Assembly (NCBI GenBank): GCA_029260555.1
Contig: JAJDCZ010000054.1
Span: forward strand, 1-47,369
From: Phycisphaerales bacterium
GTDB taxonomy: Bacteria > Planctomycetota > Phycisphaerae > Phycisphaerales > UBA1924
Length of the DNA stretch: 47,369 nt
Direction: 5' to 3'
Positions 17,042-26,146 of the stretch are shown one piece after another; within the stretch, counting starts at the first letter, position 1; the number at the start of each line of letters is the position of its first letter. The position numbers and the translations under genes were made by a program. Under the pieces are notes generated by a model. The model was not told where the DNA came from. It was given only the letters and a program-made list of their open reading frames with translations, and did not search any database.

Positions 17042-18585
17042 ATCCGCCTCCGGATACCTCAAGCAAGACCAAGGCTGAACATGCAGGCCTTTGCGTCTCG
17101 ATTGTGATTCTGACGCTCAACGAAGAGATTAATATTGAACCCTGCCTAGCTTCGTGCCAGTGGTGCGATGATGTTCATATTCTGGATTCAGGTTCTCAAG
17201 ATCAGACCCAGACCATCGCCCAGGAGCTTGGAGCGACGGTTCACACCCACCCCTTTGAGTCCTTTGGCAAACAGCGCAGCTGGGCGATCGACAACATCGA
17301 TCTCAAACACAACTGGGTCTTTCACCTGGATGCAGACGAACGCTTCACCCCGGAATTAGTCAACGCGATTGACACGCTGCTGAAATCAAACCCTGAGCAG
17401 GCAGGCTTTCATGTGCCCAGCAAGCTCATGTTCATGGGCAAATGGCTCAAACGCGCCGGTGGGTATCCCACCTATCAGGTCAGACTCTTTCACAAAAAAC
17501 GCATGCGCTTTACCGACTATGGTCATGGCCAGCGCGAACAAACCACAGGCACCATTGGCGTCCTCGATGAACCCTATCTTCACCACTCCTTCGCCAAAGG
17601 CCTCTACGACTGGTTCGACAAACACAATCGCTACAGCTCGCTGGAAGCATTCGAGCTCGTTTCCAGGCGCGACAAAAAACGGCCACTCTCCTCGCTCTTC
17701 ATCACTGATCCCATCGCCCGCAGACGCGCCTGGAAAGAAACCGCCTATCGCGTACCGCTCTGGCCCTGGATCAGATGGTGTTACACCATGTTCATTGTCG
17801 GAGCCGTTCTTGAAGGCCGCCCCGGCTGGACCTACGCCCGGCTCATGGCTATCTACGAGCAGATGACCCAGCTCAAAGTCCGTGTCCTCACACGAGGTGA
17901 ATCCTTCGAAACCGATCAACTCCCGCAAAACAAAACCGAAATCTTCGATGCACAAGACCGTCTTGCCAGCCCGGCAGCATCAAGCACTTCCACACCCGCT
18001 CAATCAAACTCACCCCCTGATCGCACCGACGAACTGGGACAACTTCTCCCCGAATCCAGCCCCTGGACCTTCAAGGAAAAGGTTGGCAGAGCGATCTGGA
18101 TGCTCGTAGGCAGGCCCATCTTCCGCCTTAGTTTCCATAACTGGTACGGCTTTCGTCGTCAGCTTCTCAGGTTCTTTGGCGCCAAGGTTGCCAGGGGTGT
18201 TCGCCTCAGACCCAGTGTCAACATCGAGGTGCCTTGGAACATCATTCTCGAAGAGGATGTCACCGTAGGTGATCAGGCGATTCTCTACTCACTGGGCACT
18301 ATTCACATCGGCGCCCGCACCATTGTGAGTCAGTACGCCCATCTTTGTGCAGGGACACACGACCACACCGACCGCCGATTTCCTCTCATCCGCGATCCCA
18401 TTCACATCGAATCTGATGCATGGATCGGGGCGGATGCCTATGTTGGTCCCAATGTCACCGTCGGCAGGCTCTCGGTGCTCGGTGCTCGGTCCAGTGCGTA
18501 TAAAGACCTTGAGCCTCAGATGGTCTATGTCGGAAACCCCGCCAAGCCGATCAAATCACGCGAGCTTCACGAGGCTCATTCATGA
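17038..18585 (+). CDS. Fused GT2 glycosyltransferase and WcaF-like acyltransferase
   Basis: A 515-residue two-domain protein. Residues about 20-285 are a GT2 transferase of the WaaE/KdtX type: 'VSIVILTLNEEINIEPCL', 'ILDSGSQDQT', 'HLDADERFTPEL' (DxD-like) and the C-terminal 'GYPTYQVRLFHKKRMRF'. A low-complexity Ser/Pro/Thr linker (about 310-335) follows. Residues about 350-505 form a left-handed beta-helix acyltransferase of the WcaF type, with 'FRLSFHNWYGFRRQLLRFFG', 'CAGTHDHTDR' and 'DAWIGADAYVGPNVTVG'. Sugar transfer and O-acetylation would thus be linked in one chain. Both gene junctions are 4-base overlaps. A separate acyltransferase paralogue lies 842 bases downstream. Confidence 0.88.
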   Translation: MNPPPDTSSKTKAEHAGLCVSIVILTLNEEINIEPCLASCQWCDDVHILDSGSQDQTQTIAQELGATVHTHPFESFGKQRSWAIDNIDLKHNWVFHLDADERFTPELVNAIDTLLKSNPEQAGFHVPSKLMFMGKWLKRAGGYPTYQVRLFHKKRMRFTDYGHGQREQTTGTIGVLDEPYLHHSFAKGLYDWFDKHNRYSSLEAFELVSRRDKKRPLSSLFITDPIARRRAWKETAYRVPLWPWIRWCYTMFIVGAVLEGRPGWTYARLMAIYEQMTQLKVRVLTRGESFETDQLPQNKTEIFDAQDRLASPAASSTSTPAQSNSPPDRTDELGQLLPESSPWTFKEKVGRAIWMLVGRPIFRLSFHNWYGFRRQLLRFFGAKVARGVRLRPSVNIEVPWNIILEEDVTVGDQAILYSLGTIHIGARTIVSQYAHLCAGTHDHTDRRFPLIRDPIHIESDAWIGADAYVGPNVTVGRLSVLGARSSAYKDLEPQMVYVGNPAKPIKSRELHEAHS

Positions 18586-19433
18586 CGACAAACGCCCCCA
18601 TCATCCTCATAGGCACCCAGCGATCGGGCACCACCTGGCTCGGCAGCCTCTTTCGAGGTCATCAGGATATCGCCTATTGGGAAGAACCCCGGCATGTCTG
18701 GACCTGGAGCCATGGCTATCGCAGGGATGACCGCCTTGTCTCCAAAGACGCCACGCCCCGCATCACCAGACACATCCACAAGACCTTCAGCCACTTTGTC
18801 ACCGAAGCAGGCAAACAGCGTCTTGTCGAAAAAACCCCCAGCAACTGCTTGCGCATTCCCTTCATCCACGCGGTTTATCCCGAAGCAAGAATCCTGTTGG
18901 TCGTCCGCGATGGCAGATCCGTCTTTCGCTCTACCAGTGAAATACTCCAAAAAGGTGTTTCCACCAACCGCATCATCCAGCGCGCCAAGCAAACCCCCAT
19001 CTGGGAATGGCCCGCCTATGCCCAGCAGGCAGCAAGCACAATCACTCGTAAAATCACCCGCAAGCCCCTGCGATACTGGGGGCCCAGACCACCAGACTGG
19101 AAAAGCTGGCTCAACGAGCAAAATAAACACATCATCCTTGCAAAGCAGTGGTCCGCCACCATCACTTGCGCCATGGACGACGCAGAAAAACTTGGTCCAA
19201 GCGCTGTCCACATCTTCCACTACGAAGATCTCATGGAAAACCCGAAGCAGGTCTTTGAAAAAATCATCGACTTCATCGATCTGGATCACGCTGATGATCT
19301 CATCGAAACAGTTGACAAAACCGCCGATCCACAACGCATGAACAAATGGCGTAACGAAATAGACCCCGCCATTCTCGAATGTGTCAGACCCATCATGGAA
19401 CCCACACTCAACCGTCTGGGGTATCAATGGTGA
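18582..19433 (+). CDS. Sulfotransferase family protein
   Basis: A 283-residue PAPS-dependent sulfotransferase-like protein. The 5'-phosphosulfate loop is 'GTQRSGTTWLGSLFRGH' near residue 11, and the 3'-phosphate-binding motif is 'LLVVRDGRSVFRSTSE' at about residue 105. 'VEKTPSNCLRIPFI' and 'HYEDLMENPKQVFEKIIDFI' are also typical of the family. It would transfer sulfate to a hydroxyl, plausibly on the polysaccharide made by this cluster. The start overlaps the previous stop (ATGA). Confidence 0.88.
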   Translation: MTTNAPIILIGTQRSGTTWLGSLFRGHQDIAYWEEPRHVWTWSHGYRRDDRLVSKDATPRITRHIHKTFSHFVTEAGKQRLVEKTPSNCLRIPFIHAVYPEARILLVVRDGRSVFRSTSEILQKGVSTNRIIQRAKQTPIWEWPAYAQQAASTITRKITRKPLRYWGPRPPDWKSWLNEQNKHIILAKQWSATITCAMDDAEKLGPSAVHIFHYEDLMENPKQVFEKIIDFIDLDHADDLIETVDKTADPQRMNKWRNEIDPAILECVRPIMEPTLNRLGYQW

Positions 19434-20029
19434 GTACTTCAGAGCATCAGCATGATCAAAGCTCTCGTCCGTTGCGCACCGACGCCCACCAATCAGTCAT
19501 CCAGACCACTGGTTCAACGCCAGCCCTGCGCCTCAAAGAGCTGGCGTGGGAAGTTGTCGCCCAAAGGCTCTTTCGTCTCTCTTTTCACAACTGGTACACC
19601 CTCCGCCGCATCCTCCTCAAACTCTTCGGAGCGACCATCGACCCCACCGCCCGTATCCGCCCCACCACCCGCATCAGTCACCCCTGGAATCTGACCATCG
19701 GAGCCCACAGCACCATCGGAGACCACGCAGTTCTCTACTGCCTGGGACCCGTCACCATCGGAAAACGATGCACCGTCAGCCAATATGCCCACCTCTGCGC
19801 AGGCAGCCACGACTATGAGCAGATTCACATGCCTCTCATCAAAGATCCCATCGTGCTCGAAGATGATGTCTGGATCGCTGCTGATGTCTTTGTTGGCCCA
19901 GGCGTCGTCATAGGCACCGATACCATCGTCGGAGCAAGGTCTACCGTCATGCATTCGCTCCCGGAAAAGAGTATCTGCGCTGGTGACAGGGCAAAACGCC
20001 TGGCTGAACGCCTCGTGAGGAACGCTTAG
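19427..20029 (+). CDS. WcaF-like acyltransferase (left-handed beta-helix)
   Basis: A 200-residue hexapeptide-repeat O-acyltransferase. It parallels the C-terminal domain of the fused gene upstream: 'FRLSFHNWYTLRRILLKLFG', 'SQYAHLCAGSHDYEQ' with the catalytic-type histidine, and 'DDVWIAADVFVGPGVVIG'. The shared segments indicate duplication. The ATG at 19427 overlaps the sulfotransferase stop by 7 bases; a GTG at 19430 would give the 4-base overlap seen elsewhere. The first 45 residues are polar and not family-like. Confidence 0.88.
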   Translation: MVSTSEHQHDQSSRPLRTDAHQSVIQTTGSTPALRLKELAWEVVAQRLFRLSFHNWYTLRRILLKLFGATIDPTARIRPTTRISHPWNLTIGAHSTIGDHAVLYCLGPVTIGKRCTVSQYAHLCAGSHDYEQIHMPLIKDPIVLEDDVWIAADVFVGPGVVIGTDTIVGARSTVMHSLPEKSICAGDRAKRLAERLVRNA

Positions 20030-20101
20030 ATGAATCCCACTCACCTTCTTGCCGATGATTTCCAAGACAAAACCACCACACACCGGAGTTCAACCCCATG
20101 A
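20030..20101 (+). CDS. 23-codon ORF wedged between operon genes
   Basis: The ATG at 20030 directly abuts the TAG of the acyltransferase. Its TGA (20099-20101) overlaps the ATG of the next glycosyltransferase as ATGA. It thus continues the chain of overlaps that links the other genes. The product (starts 'MNPTHLLADDFQDK') matches nothing known. It may serve only to carry ribosomes to the next gene. It could also be chance. Confidence 0.3.
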   Translation: MNPTHLLADDFQDKTTTHRSSTP

Positions 20102-21258
20102 ATATCCTTCATGTTACTTCAACATTTGATCTGGCCTCAGGAGGTCCCGTCATCATCGCCACGCGCCTGGCAGCAGCCCAGGCAAAGCAGGGGCACAATG
20201 TCTCGGTCATCGCTTATGCTCAGGAATCCGATTCCGGCGCTTCCACCCGCGAACAACTCGATGCCATCCCAGGCGGCGAACTCCTCACGCTCTATGAAAT
20301 CAACCCCACCGGCACCACAGAGCGCTTCACCGCCAGCCGTGTCAAAAATCAGCTCGAAAAAATCATCAATGACATCGACTTTCTCCACATCCATGGCATC
20401 TGGTGCCGAATCGTCAAATCCGCTGCCGATGCAGCCCGGAAACACAACAAACCCTACACCATCGTTCCTCATGGCATGCTTGATCCATGGTCGCTCAGCC
20501 AGAAGACACTCAAAAAGAAACTCGCCTTGAAACTCGGCTACAAAAAAATGCTCGACGATGCCAGATTCCTTCATCTCGGCAACACCGATGAACAAAACCT
20601 CATCAAACCCCTCAATATTCATTCAAAGGGCGAGTTGATCCCCAACGGCCTGTTCATCGACGAAATCGAACCCGCCCCAACCCCGGGCGCCTTCTACAAG
20701 AAACACCCCGAACTGGATAACAAACCCTTCGTCCTCTTCCTCAGCAGGCTCCACTACAAAAAAGGTCTTGATCACCTCGCTCAAGCGTTCACCGTTCTTG
20801 CAGGTCACGACTCTGAAGTTCGCCTCGTGGTCGCAGGCCCTGACGATGGTGTCAAAGACGACTTTGTGCAGCGCATCGAGCAGGCAAACCTCACCAATCG
20901 CGTTCATCTCATTGGTCCCATCTATCACCAGGAAAAACTCGAAGCCCTCCATGATGCCACATGCTTCTGCCTACCCAGCAGACAGGAAGGCTTCTCCATC
21001 GCCATCACCGAAGCTCTGGGTTGTGGCCTGCCCGTCGTGATCACCGATGGCTGCCACTACGGCATTGCTGGCGAAGTCGGTGCTGGCGAAGTCTGCCCCC
21101 TTGATGGTCAAGCAGTTGGCGAGGCTCTGGTCCGTGTCGTGGGCGATCCACAAGGCCGAGAAAACATGAGTGCTGCTGGAAGAAAGCTCATTCGCGATCG
21201 CTTCACCTGGCCCAAAGTCGCTCAACAGGTCATAGGACTTTATGAAAAATACGCCTGA
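20098..21258 (+). CDS. Glycosyltransferase, GT4 family
   Basis: A 386-residue GT-B-fold transferase. The N-terminal half begins 'ILHVTSTFDLASGGPVIIAT' (glycine-rich acceptor loop). The donor half shows 'FVLFLSRLHYKKGLDHLAQA', 'LVVAGPDDG' and the E-x7-E motif region 'SRQEGFSIAITEALGCGLPV'. It likely extends the repeat unit of the exopolysaccharide. GGAG about 10 bases before the ATG supports the start, and the preceding mini-ORF overlaps it. Confidence 0.9.
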   Translation: MNILHVTSTFDLASGGPVIIATRLAAAQAKQGHNVSVIAYAQESDSGASTREQLDAIPGGELLTLYEINPTGTTERFTASRVKNQLEKIINDIDFLHIHGIWCRIVKSAADAARKHNKPYTIVPHGMLDPWSLSQKTLKKKLALKLGYKKMLDDARFLHLGNTDEQNLIKPLNIHSKGELIPNGLFIDEIEPAPTPGAFYKKHPELDNKPFVLFLSRLHYKKGLDHLAQAFTVLAGHDSEVRLVVAGPDDGVKDDFVQRIEQANLTNRVHLIGPIYHQEKLEALHDATCFCLPSRQEGFSIAITEALGCGLPVVITDGCHYGIAGEVGAGEVCPLDGQAVGEALVRVVGDPQGRENMSAAGRKLIRDRFTWPKVAQQVIGLYEKYA

Positions 21259-21416
21259 ACCACATTCTCAGCCGTAACATCATGGTTTGAACCAGAGCCT
21301 GCGTCCGATATGACTCAAGCAGGCAGCTCACCAGGCCGATGAACTCAAGAGACATCAGCCTGCGAACTTCTACGGTTTGCAAAGCGTAAGGCTATTGATC
21401 AGAGGACGAAGCACGC

Positions 21417-22823
21417 ATGGAAATCTCGCTGGCAGCTATGGGACTGATTCTCACGATCATCATCTTGATGATCATGTTTTTTGATCTGTTCCGCAAAAAA
21501 TGGGATGTCCTTTCCTGGCGCAATATCTTTCTTCTGGGATACCTCCACTTCTTTGGTGTCGGCGCCTACCTCACTGCCACAAGCAACAACTTCTCAGATC
21601 GCTTCATCTCCTCACCCAAAAGCATGAGCATTCTGGCGATTGCTCTCATTGTCTTTCTTGTCGTTTTCATGCTCAGCGCAAAGCTCGGTGCCCGCATGCG
21701 TTTCCTGGGCAGGCTTGTCCCAAAGGTTGAGCTTCCCATCACTTCTACAGGAATGATTATTCCCATCGTCATTCTGGTCATCCTGGGGTTGCTCTCCTCG
21801 CTCGTGCCCCCGCAAAACTTCATTGGCCTCCTGGCGGTTCAGTTCAAAGCTGGCATGGTCGGAACCGCCATGGGGCTTGCTGCCTTTTACCTCATGGCAA
21901 ACAGGTTCAACCCCTTCTCCTGGCTCGTTTTTTTAACCACCTTTGGTGCAGCGGTCCTCGTGAGCGTTACTGGCGGCTCAAGCCGACGAGGTGTGCTGGG
22001 CATTCTCATCATTCTTCCCTGGTTCTGGTATTACATGATCCTCAGATATCGTTCTGTCTCAATGACGGTTCTTAAAATGGGTGTTCCTGCAGTTGCTGCT
22101 CTTCTCTTTCTTCTGGCTTACACCGGTGTCAGACATGAATCGCGTGATTCAAACTTTGACGCGGGAAGTCGCATCGAAGAGTTCAAAGAGATGGTGACGA
22201 ATCCCCAAATTAATCATAACTCTTTCGATATCATGCTCTATACGGACACCACCAACAACACCCTCTTTATCATCGAAAACTACACCACCAGTGCAGACTT
22301 CATCCCCTTTCATGGCCTCAAGTTCTTCCTGTTGAATCCCGTCCCTCGTATCTTCTGGCATGACAAACCCGAAGCCCTTGGCATCATCCTCCAGGATCAA
22401 ATGGACACCCTCGCCAACCTCGGACCCGGAATCATCGGCCACGGCTGGGCAGAAGGTGCATGGATCGGCGTCCTCGTTTACGCCATATTCTTTGGCATCC
22501 TGGTTGGTGTCATTGATCAAGCCATCCGGGAACGGTGCTGGAACCCATTCTTCCTGGCTCTGACAGGATGCTATCTCGGAAATGTGATGGCCATGCCCCG
22601 AGGTGATACGCCGCTCTTCCTCTTGCAACTCACCGCAGGCATGGTTTCTTCAACGATCGTTCTCTATGGCCTGCGCCTGGTATTTAAATCCGTCATGTTG
22701 GCAGGCAAACCCCTGACTATCAACGCCGCGCTTCAGCACGAATACGAGTATGAATACCAATACGATGACGACAATGAATGGTACGGCCCATGCGAAGATG
22801 AACAGCCATCTGCAGCGACATAA
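21417..22823 (+). CDS. Wzy/O-antigen polymerase-like membrane protein
   Basis: A 468-residue protein with about ten hydrophobic segments and one large outer loop (about residues 240-345) between them, the layout of polysaccharide polymerases. The loop contains 'HESRDSNFDAGSRIEEF' and 'NPVPRIFWHDKPEALG', and the 'PR.FW..KP' type motif is common in Wzy-like proteins. It would join repeat units at the outer face of the membrane. The cytoplasmic tail is unusual: acidic and tyrosine-rich ('HEYEYEYQYDDDNEWY'). GAGG about 12 bases upstream supports the start. The 158 bases before it hold nothing recognisable. Confidence 0.78.
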   Translation: MEISLAAMGLILTIIILMIMFFDLFRKKWDVLSWRNIFLLGYLHFFGVGAYLTATSNNFSDRFISSPKSMSILAIALIVFLVVFMLSAKLGARMRFLGRLVPKVELPITSTGMIIPIVILVILGLLSSLVPPQNFIGLLAVQFKAGMVGTAMGLAAFYLMANRFNPFSWLVFLTTFGAAVLVSVTGGSSRRGVLGILIILPWFWYYMILRYRSVSMTVLKMGVPAVAALLFLLAYTGVRHESRDSNFDAGSRIEEFKEMVTNPQINHNSFDIMLYTDTTNNTLFIIENYTTSADFIPFHGLKFFLLNPVPRIFWHDKPEALGIILQDQMDTLANLGPGIIGHGWAEGAWIGVLVYAIFFGILVGVIDQAIRERCWNPFFLALTGCYLGNVMAMPRGDTPLFLLQLTAGMVSSTIVLYGLRLVFKSVMLAGKPLTINAALQHEYEYEYQYDDDNEWYGPCEDEQPSAAT

Positions 22824-22873
22824 CACACCCATCTTTCACACAGCATAACAACACGCTCGCTCCAGATGTACGC

Positions 22874-23335
22874 TCATGATTCGTCGATCATGTCCATATG
22901 GCTGAGCAAGGCCCGCCGCAGCATCCAGCCGATCACGATCAGAATCGGGCGTGTAAATGCAGATCGGGGGTGAAGCAACATGATTCTTTCAACGCGGGTT
23001 CCGCCATCACACTCATCAAATGACCAGGTTTCATCAAACGCCGTAGCAAGGTATGCCAACGGCTTTGAAAACTCACACAAGCGAAGACGCAGCATCCGAG
23101 GCGGATCCCACTCAACGATCTCCTCAACATGCCGGCTCCCGTCGCGATTCTCAACGCCGATGCGCGTACCAACAATATCACCAGTGCGCTCAATGAACTT
23201 GGCTGATCGGATTCCAGGCAGCGGCCCCCAGCCTGGGAATGTCATCCATTGATCAAGATCCAGAATCCCCTCAGCGATCCGAGATGCAGACACAGATAGC
23301 GTTGCACAACACACGATGCGAACAGGAGCAGGCAT
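22874..23335 (-). CDS. SRPBCC (START-like) family protein
   Basis: A 153-residue protein with the beta-alpha-beta grip layout of the polyketide-cyclase/START superfamily: 'ASRIAEGILDLDQWMTFPGW' at the N-terminus, 'VEEIVEWDPPRMLRLRL' in the middle and 'GTRVERIMLLHPR' towards the end. These proteins bind hydrophobic ligands, and no ligand can be inferred. The ATG at 23335 was preferred over an in-frame TTG at 23359. It lies 44 bases downstream of the sialidase-like gene on the same strand. Confidence 0.78.
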   Translation of the reverse strand: MPAPVRIVCCATLSVSASRIAEGILDLDQWMTFPGWGPLPGIRSAKFIERTGDIVGTRIGVENRDGSRHVEEIVEWDPPRMLRLRLCEFSKPLAYLATAFDETWSFDECDGGTRVERIMLLHPRSAFTRPILIVIGWMLRRALLSHMDMIDES

Positions 23336-23379
23336 GAAAAATACTAGGTGATCCAACAACAGGGCGATGTATCAAATAC

Positions 23380-24900
23380 CTATCGGAAAGTCGCTGACTC
23401 AACAGCCCACTCAAACACGCGGTCCGTCCCTCCCGCGATTTTGCGCACACTACATCCCAAACGCTTCGCGTACTTATCGCCAGCTCTGACGACGATCACG
23501 GTCGTGGTCATCTTTTGCTTGTCACCAGCCATCCAGCGTTTGGAAACTCGCACCGCCAATGTTTGTGTGCCGGTATTCAATAGATAAACTTCACGCCCAT
23601 TGCTGCACGCATCACGCAGCTCAATCTTGGCGTATGAATGTGCATCACCATCACCCGTTGGTATGGCTGCACCCGATTGCTCAAAGGCCAGCTTCCCGCG
23701 CTTTGTGAACATGACTCCAGTTCTCGTGTTCACATAGCAACACAGAATCATGCCCGCATCTGGTCCGTGTTTTAACTGCATAACCCCAGGCAGGTAAATT
23801 GGTGCCTTATCCAGCAGCGTTGCACGCGGAGACCAACTTTGTCCCCCGTCCGTACTGATGACATACTTCAAGTCTTCATTACGCTTGCCTGTTGAGACAT
23901 CGTTGGGAATCGGCATATCCTCATCTGTCACAAATACGCAGATCAGACGCCCATCTGACAGCAATGTAATCCACGGCGCAATCGCATTATATCGTTTGTC
24001 CCGAGTCTCGTAGAGCACAAATCGCTCGGTGTCTGCCCAGCTCCATGTCTTTCCGCCGTCATTGGATACCACGAGTCGTACGACCCCGGTGATTGGTGCA
24101 TCCGTGCTGGCGCTTTCCAAAGCGCAGATCAATCGACCGCCTGGAAGCTCTACTACGCTGCACATTCCATCCCGCGAAAGATGCCCCGGGTTTTTCGCGC
24201 GACTAACCGTGACCGGGTTCTCCCATTTTGATGCCTTTGCATTCCAGGTTTTCATTCGTGCCCATTGGTGCCGTTCAAACCCAGCCTGCTTTGGTGTGGC
24301 TTCGTCATCGTAATAACACTGCACATTTCCTGATTTGGTCTCCATGATGAATGAAGCCCATAGCCCGGCATTTTCACCCTGACTCGTCATAACAGTTGAA
24401 TGATGTTTCCACGACACGCCGCGATCTTTGCTGATTGCAACCTTGATCGCATATCGGCGCTCCGAGGCTGGCCGACCTCGATAGTGGTTATGTCGGTAAG
24501 AGTGCAAGATGTGCCCGTTTGAAAGCAGTGTAAAATCACCATCGCCAATATCTGCCGATGGATCTGGATCCTGCGCTATGATTGACAGCCGCTGCCAGGT
24601 CCGCCCGCCGTCTTTGCTTCGCATGCAAAGAACACCTGTCCCTCCATCTACCGGATTGGTATAAGTACCAAGTAGAACACCATCGTCCAACTCAACCGGA
24701 GCTCTTACCGTTCCGCCACGCCATCTTTTTGTTTCCCATCGGATCAAGCTATCTTGAGCGTACAAAGCCTGACTTGGCCCTAAATATGCCAACAAACAAA
24801 CCATGATGATCAGCAACGGTTTCAATACACAGACTCGCCCATGGCGTACACAATTAACCGTGATTACAGGTTGAAAACGAGCGAATAATGTACGCACCAT
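23380..24900 (-). CDS. Secreted sialidase-like (BNR repeat) protein
   Basis: A 506-residue protein with a long n-region, then a hydrophobic core and likely cleavage after 'ALYAQ' (about residue 49). Four Asp-box (BNR) motifs mark a six-bladed beta-propeller: 'SKDGGRTW', 'SKDRGVSW', 'SNDGGKTW' and 'STDGGQSW'. 'VRAPVELDDGVLLGTY' resembles the arginine-containing first strand of exo-sialidases. It may cleave or bind acidic sugars outside the cell; activity on sialic acid is not shown. A GAGGG about 6 bases upstream supports the ATG at 24900. The glycosyltransferase stop is 15 bases upstream. Confidence 0.85.
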   Translation of the reverse strand: MVRTLFARFQPVITVNCVRHGRVCVLKPLLIIMVCLLAYLGPSQALYAQDSLIRWETKRWRGGTVRAPVELDDGVLLGTYTNPVDGGTGVLCMRSKDGGRTWQRLSIIAQDPDPSADIGDGDFTLLSNGHILHSYRHNHYRGRPASERRYAIKVAISKDRGVSWKHHSTVMTSQGENAGLWASFIMETKSGNVQCYYDDEATPKQAGFERHQWARMKTWNAKASKWENPVTVSRAKNPGHLSRDGMCSVVELPGGRLICALESASTDAPITGVVRLVVSNDGGKTWSWADTERFVLYETRDKRYNAIAPWITLLSDGRLICVFVTDEDMPIPNDVSTGKRNEDLKYVISTDGGQSWSPRATLLDKAPIYLPGVMQLKHGPDAGMILCCYVNTRTGVMFTKRGKLAFEQSGAAIPTGDGDAHSYAKIELRDACSNGREVYLLNTGTQTLAVRVSKRWMAGDKQKMTTTVIVVRAGDKYAKRLGCSVRKIAGGTDRVFEWAVESATFR

Positions 24901-24915
24901 TCACAACCCTCAGCG

Positions 24916-26076
24916 TCAGTGCGTCTTGTCAAACGCATGTCGAATCGCAGCTTCCATCCCGTCAACCATCCGTTGAACAGTGAATCGTTCCATTGCTGTA
25001 TGCAGCGCTCCTGCAGAAAGCTTCTGGCGCAACCCGTCATCATTTACAACCGTTTTCAACACCCGGGCCAGATCCTCAGCATTATCGTCTTGATACAAAA
25101 GTCCATTTTCACCAGCCTGCAACGCTTCAATCTCCGGATTTTGTGCATCCGTCCTATCACTCGTCACCACCGGCAGCCCATACCCCATCGCATGAAGCAT
25201 GCTCAACCCAACATTTGCAGGATAACAAAATACATCCGAGATCAAAAACCACGGAGCCAGATGTTCCTGCGCATAAATCGGCCCGGTAAACACCACACGA
25301 TCTTTAACACCAAGCTCTCTGGCTTGCTGTTTGAGTTCATCAAGATTTTCGCCCTTCCCGATCACCACGACTCGGATCGGCTGATCAGTCTTGCTGAGTA
25401 ATGCGCATGCCTTGAGGAGCAAGTCCACACGATTGGCCGGTTCAAGTCTGGAGACAAACAGCACCACCGGATCATCACCCAGCCCATGCTCTTTACGAAA
25501 CGCTCGCTGCCAGTCATTGCGGCCAATCCACAACGAGCGCTGTTGTTGAATAGGTGTTTGATCCAGACTGTTCAGCGCGACGAACACCTTGTCAGACCGT
25601 CCAAACCGATCCGCTGCCATGTTGTTGTAAAACATGATTGAACTGGCAAGACCTGTCACGCTGTTTCGCACACGCTTTCTTAGCTCTGATTCGTTCTTGG
25701 AATATCCATGCCCCCAAAGCACCGTGCCAACTCTGCTGAGCCGAGCCCTGACAAGCGCAGGCACCAGACTTAAATAGTGCATATCCCAAGAAAGAATCAC
25801 CACATCTGCACGCCGACGCGTCGCTGCAGAAAACTGAGGCCCATGCCAGTACATCGTTCGGCCACCAATGCCAATCAGACGCATCTTCACACATTCGCCC
25901 GCAAACCCCTCAGGCTCAACATTGCTCAATCCCGCCCGCTCAGAATACGCCAGCCTCAGGTCAATTCCCGGCCTGTGGGCAAGCTCGCGAAACACAGCCA
26001 ACCGATACGCAGGCAGCGCAGGCTGTTGCAGCACAACCCGAATATCCCTCTGCATTGTTTGATTCTGGCTCTTCAT
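24916..26076 (-). CDS. Glycosyltransferase, GT4 family
   Basis: A 386-residue GT-B-fold transferase. It has 'VVLQQPALPAYRLAVFRELA' at the N-terminus and the donor-binding half with 'VVLFVSRLEPANRVDLLLKA', 'RVVVIGKGENLDELKQ', 'RVVFTGPIYAQEHLAPWF' and 'MLHAMGYGLPVVTSDRTDA'. The usual E-x7-E first glutamate is replaced in 'NVGLSMLHAMG', so the motif is atypical. The ATG at 26076 was chosen over the TTG at 26079. It heads the minus-strand group with the sialidase-like and SRPBCC genes. Confidence 0.85.
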   Translation of the reverse strand: MKSQNQTMQRDIRVVLQQPALPAYRLAVFRELAHRPGIDLRLAYSERAGLSNVEPEGFAGECVKMRLIGIGGRTMYWHGPQFSAATRRRADVVILSWDMHYLSLVPALVRARLSRVGTVLWGHGYSKNESELRKRVRNSVTGLASSIMFYNNMAADRFGRSDKVFVALNSLDQTPIQQQRSLWIGRNDWQRAFRKEHGLGDDPVVLFVSRLEPANRVDLLLKACALLSKTDQPIRVVVIGKGENLDELKQQARELGVKDRVVFTGPIYAQEHLAPWFLISDVFCYPANVGLSMLHAMGYGLPVVTSDRTDAQNPEIEALQAGENGLLYQDDNAEDLARVLKTVVNDDGLRQKLSAGALHTAMERFTVQRMVDGMEAAIRHAFDKTH

Positions 26077-26146
26077 CAACGCTCTTGCTCGATATTCTCA
26101 CGACTCATTTACACTCATGGCACACTCTGGCCGACAATGATTGGTT

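Noticed and set aside
18472..18490. Heptanucleotide repeat TCGGTGC near the end of the fused acyltransferase gene
   Set aside because: Only about 2.7 units, and the encoded residues match the normal acyltransferase pattern. No sign of a switch.
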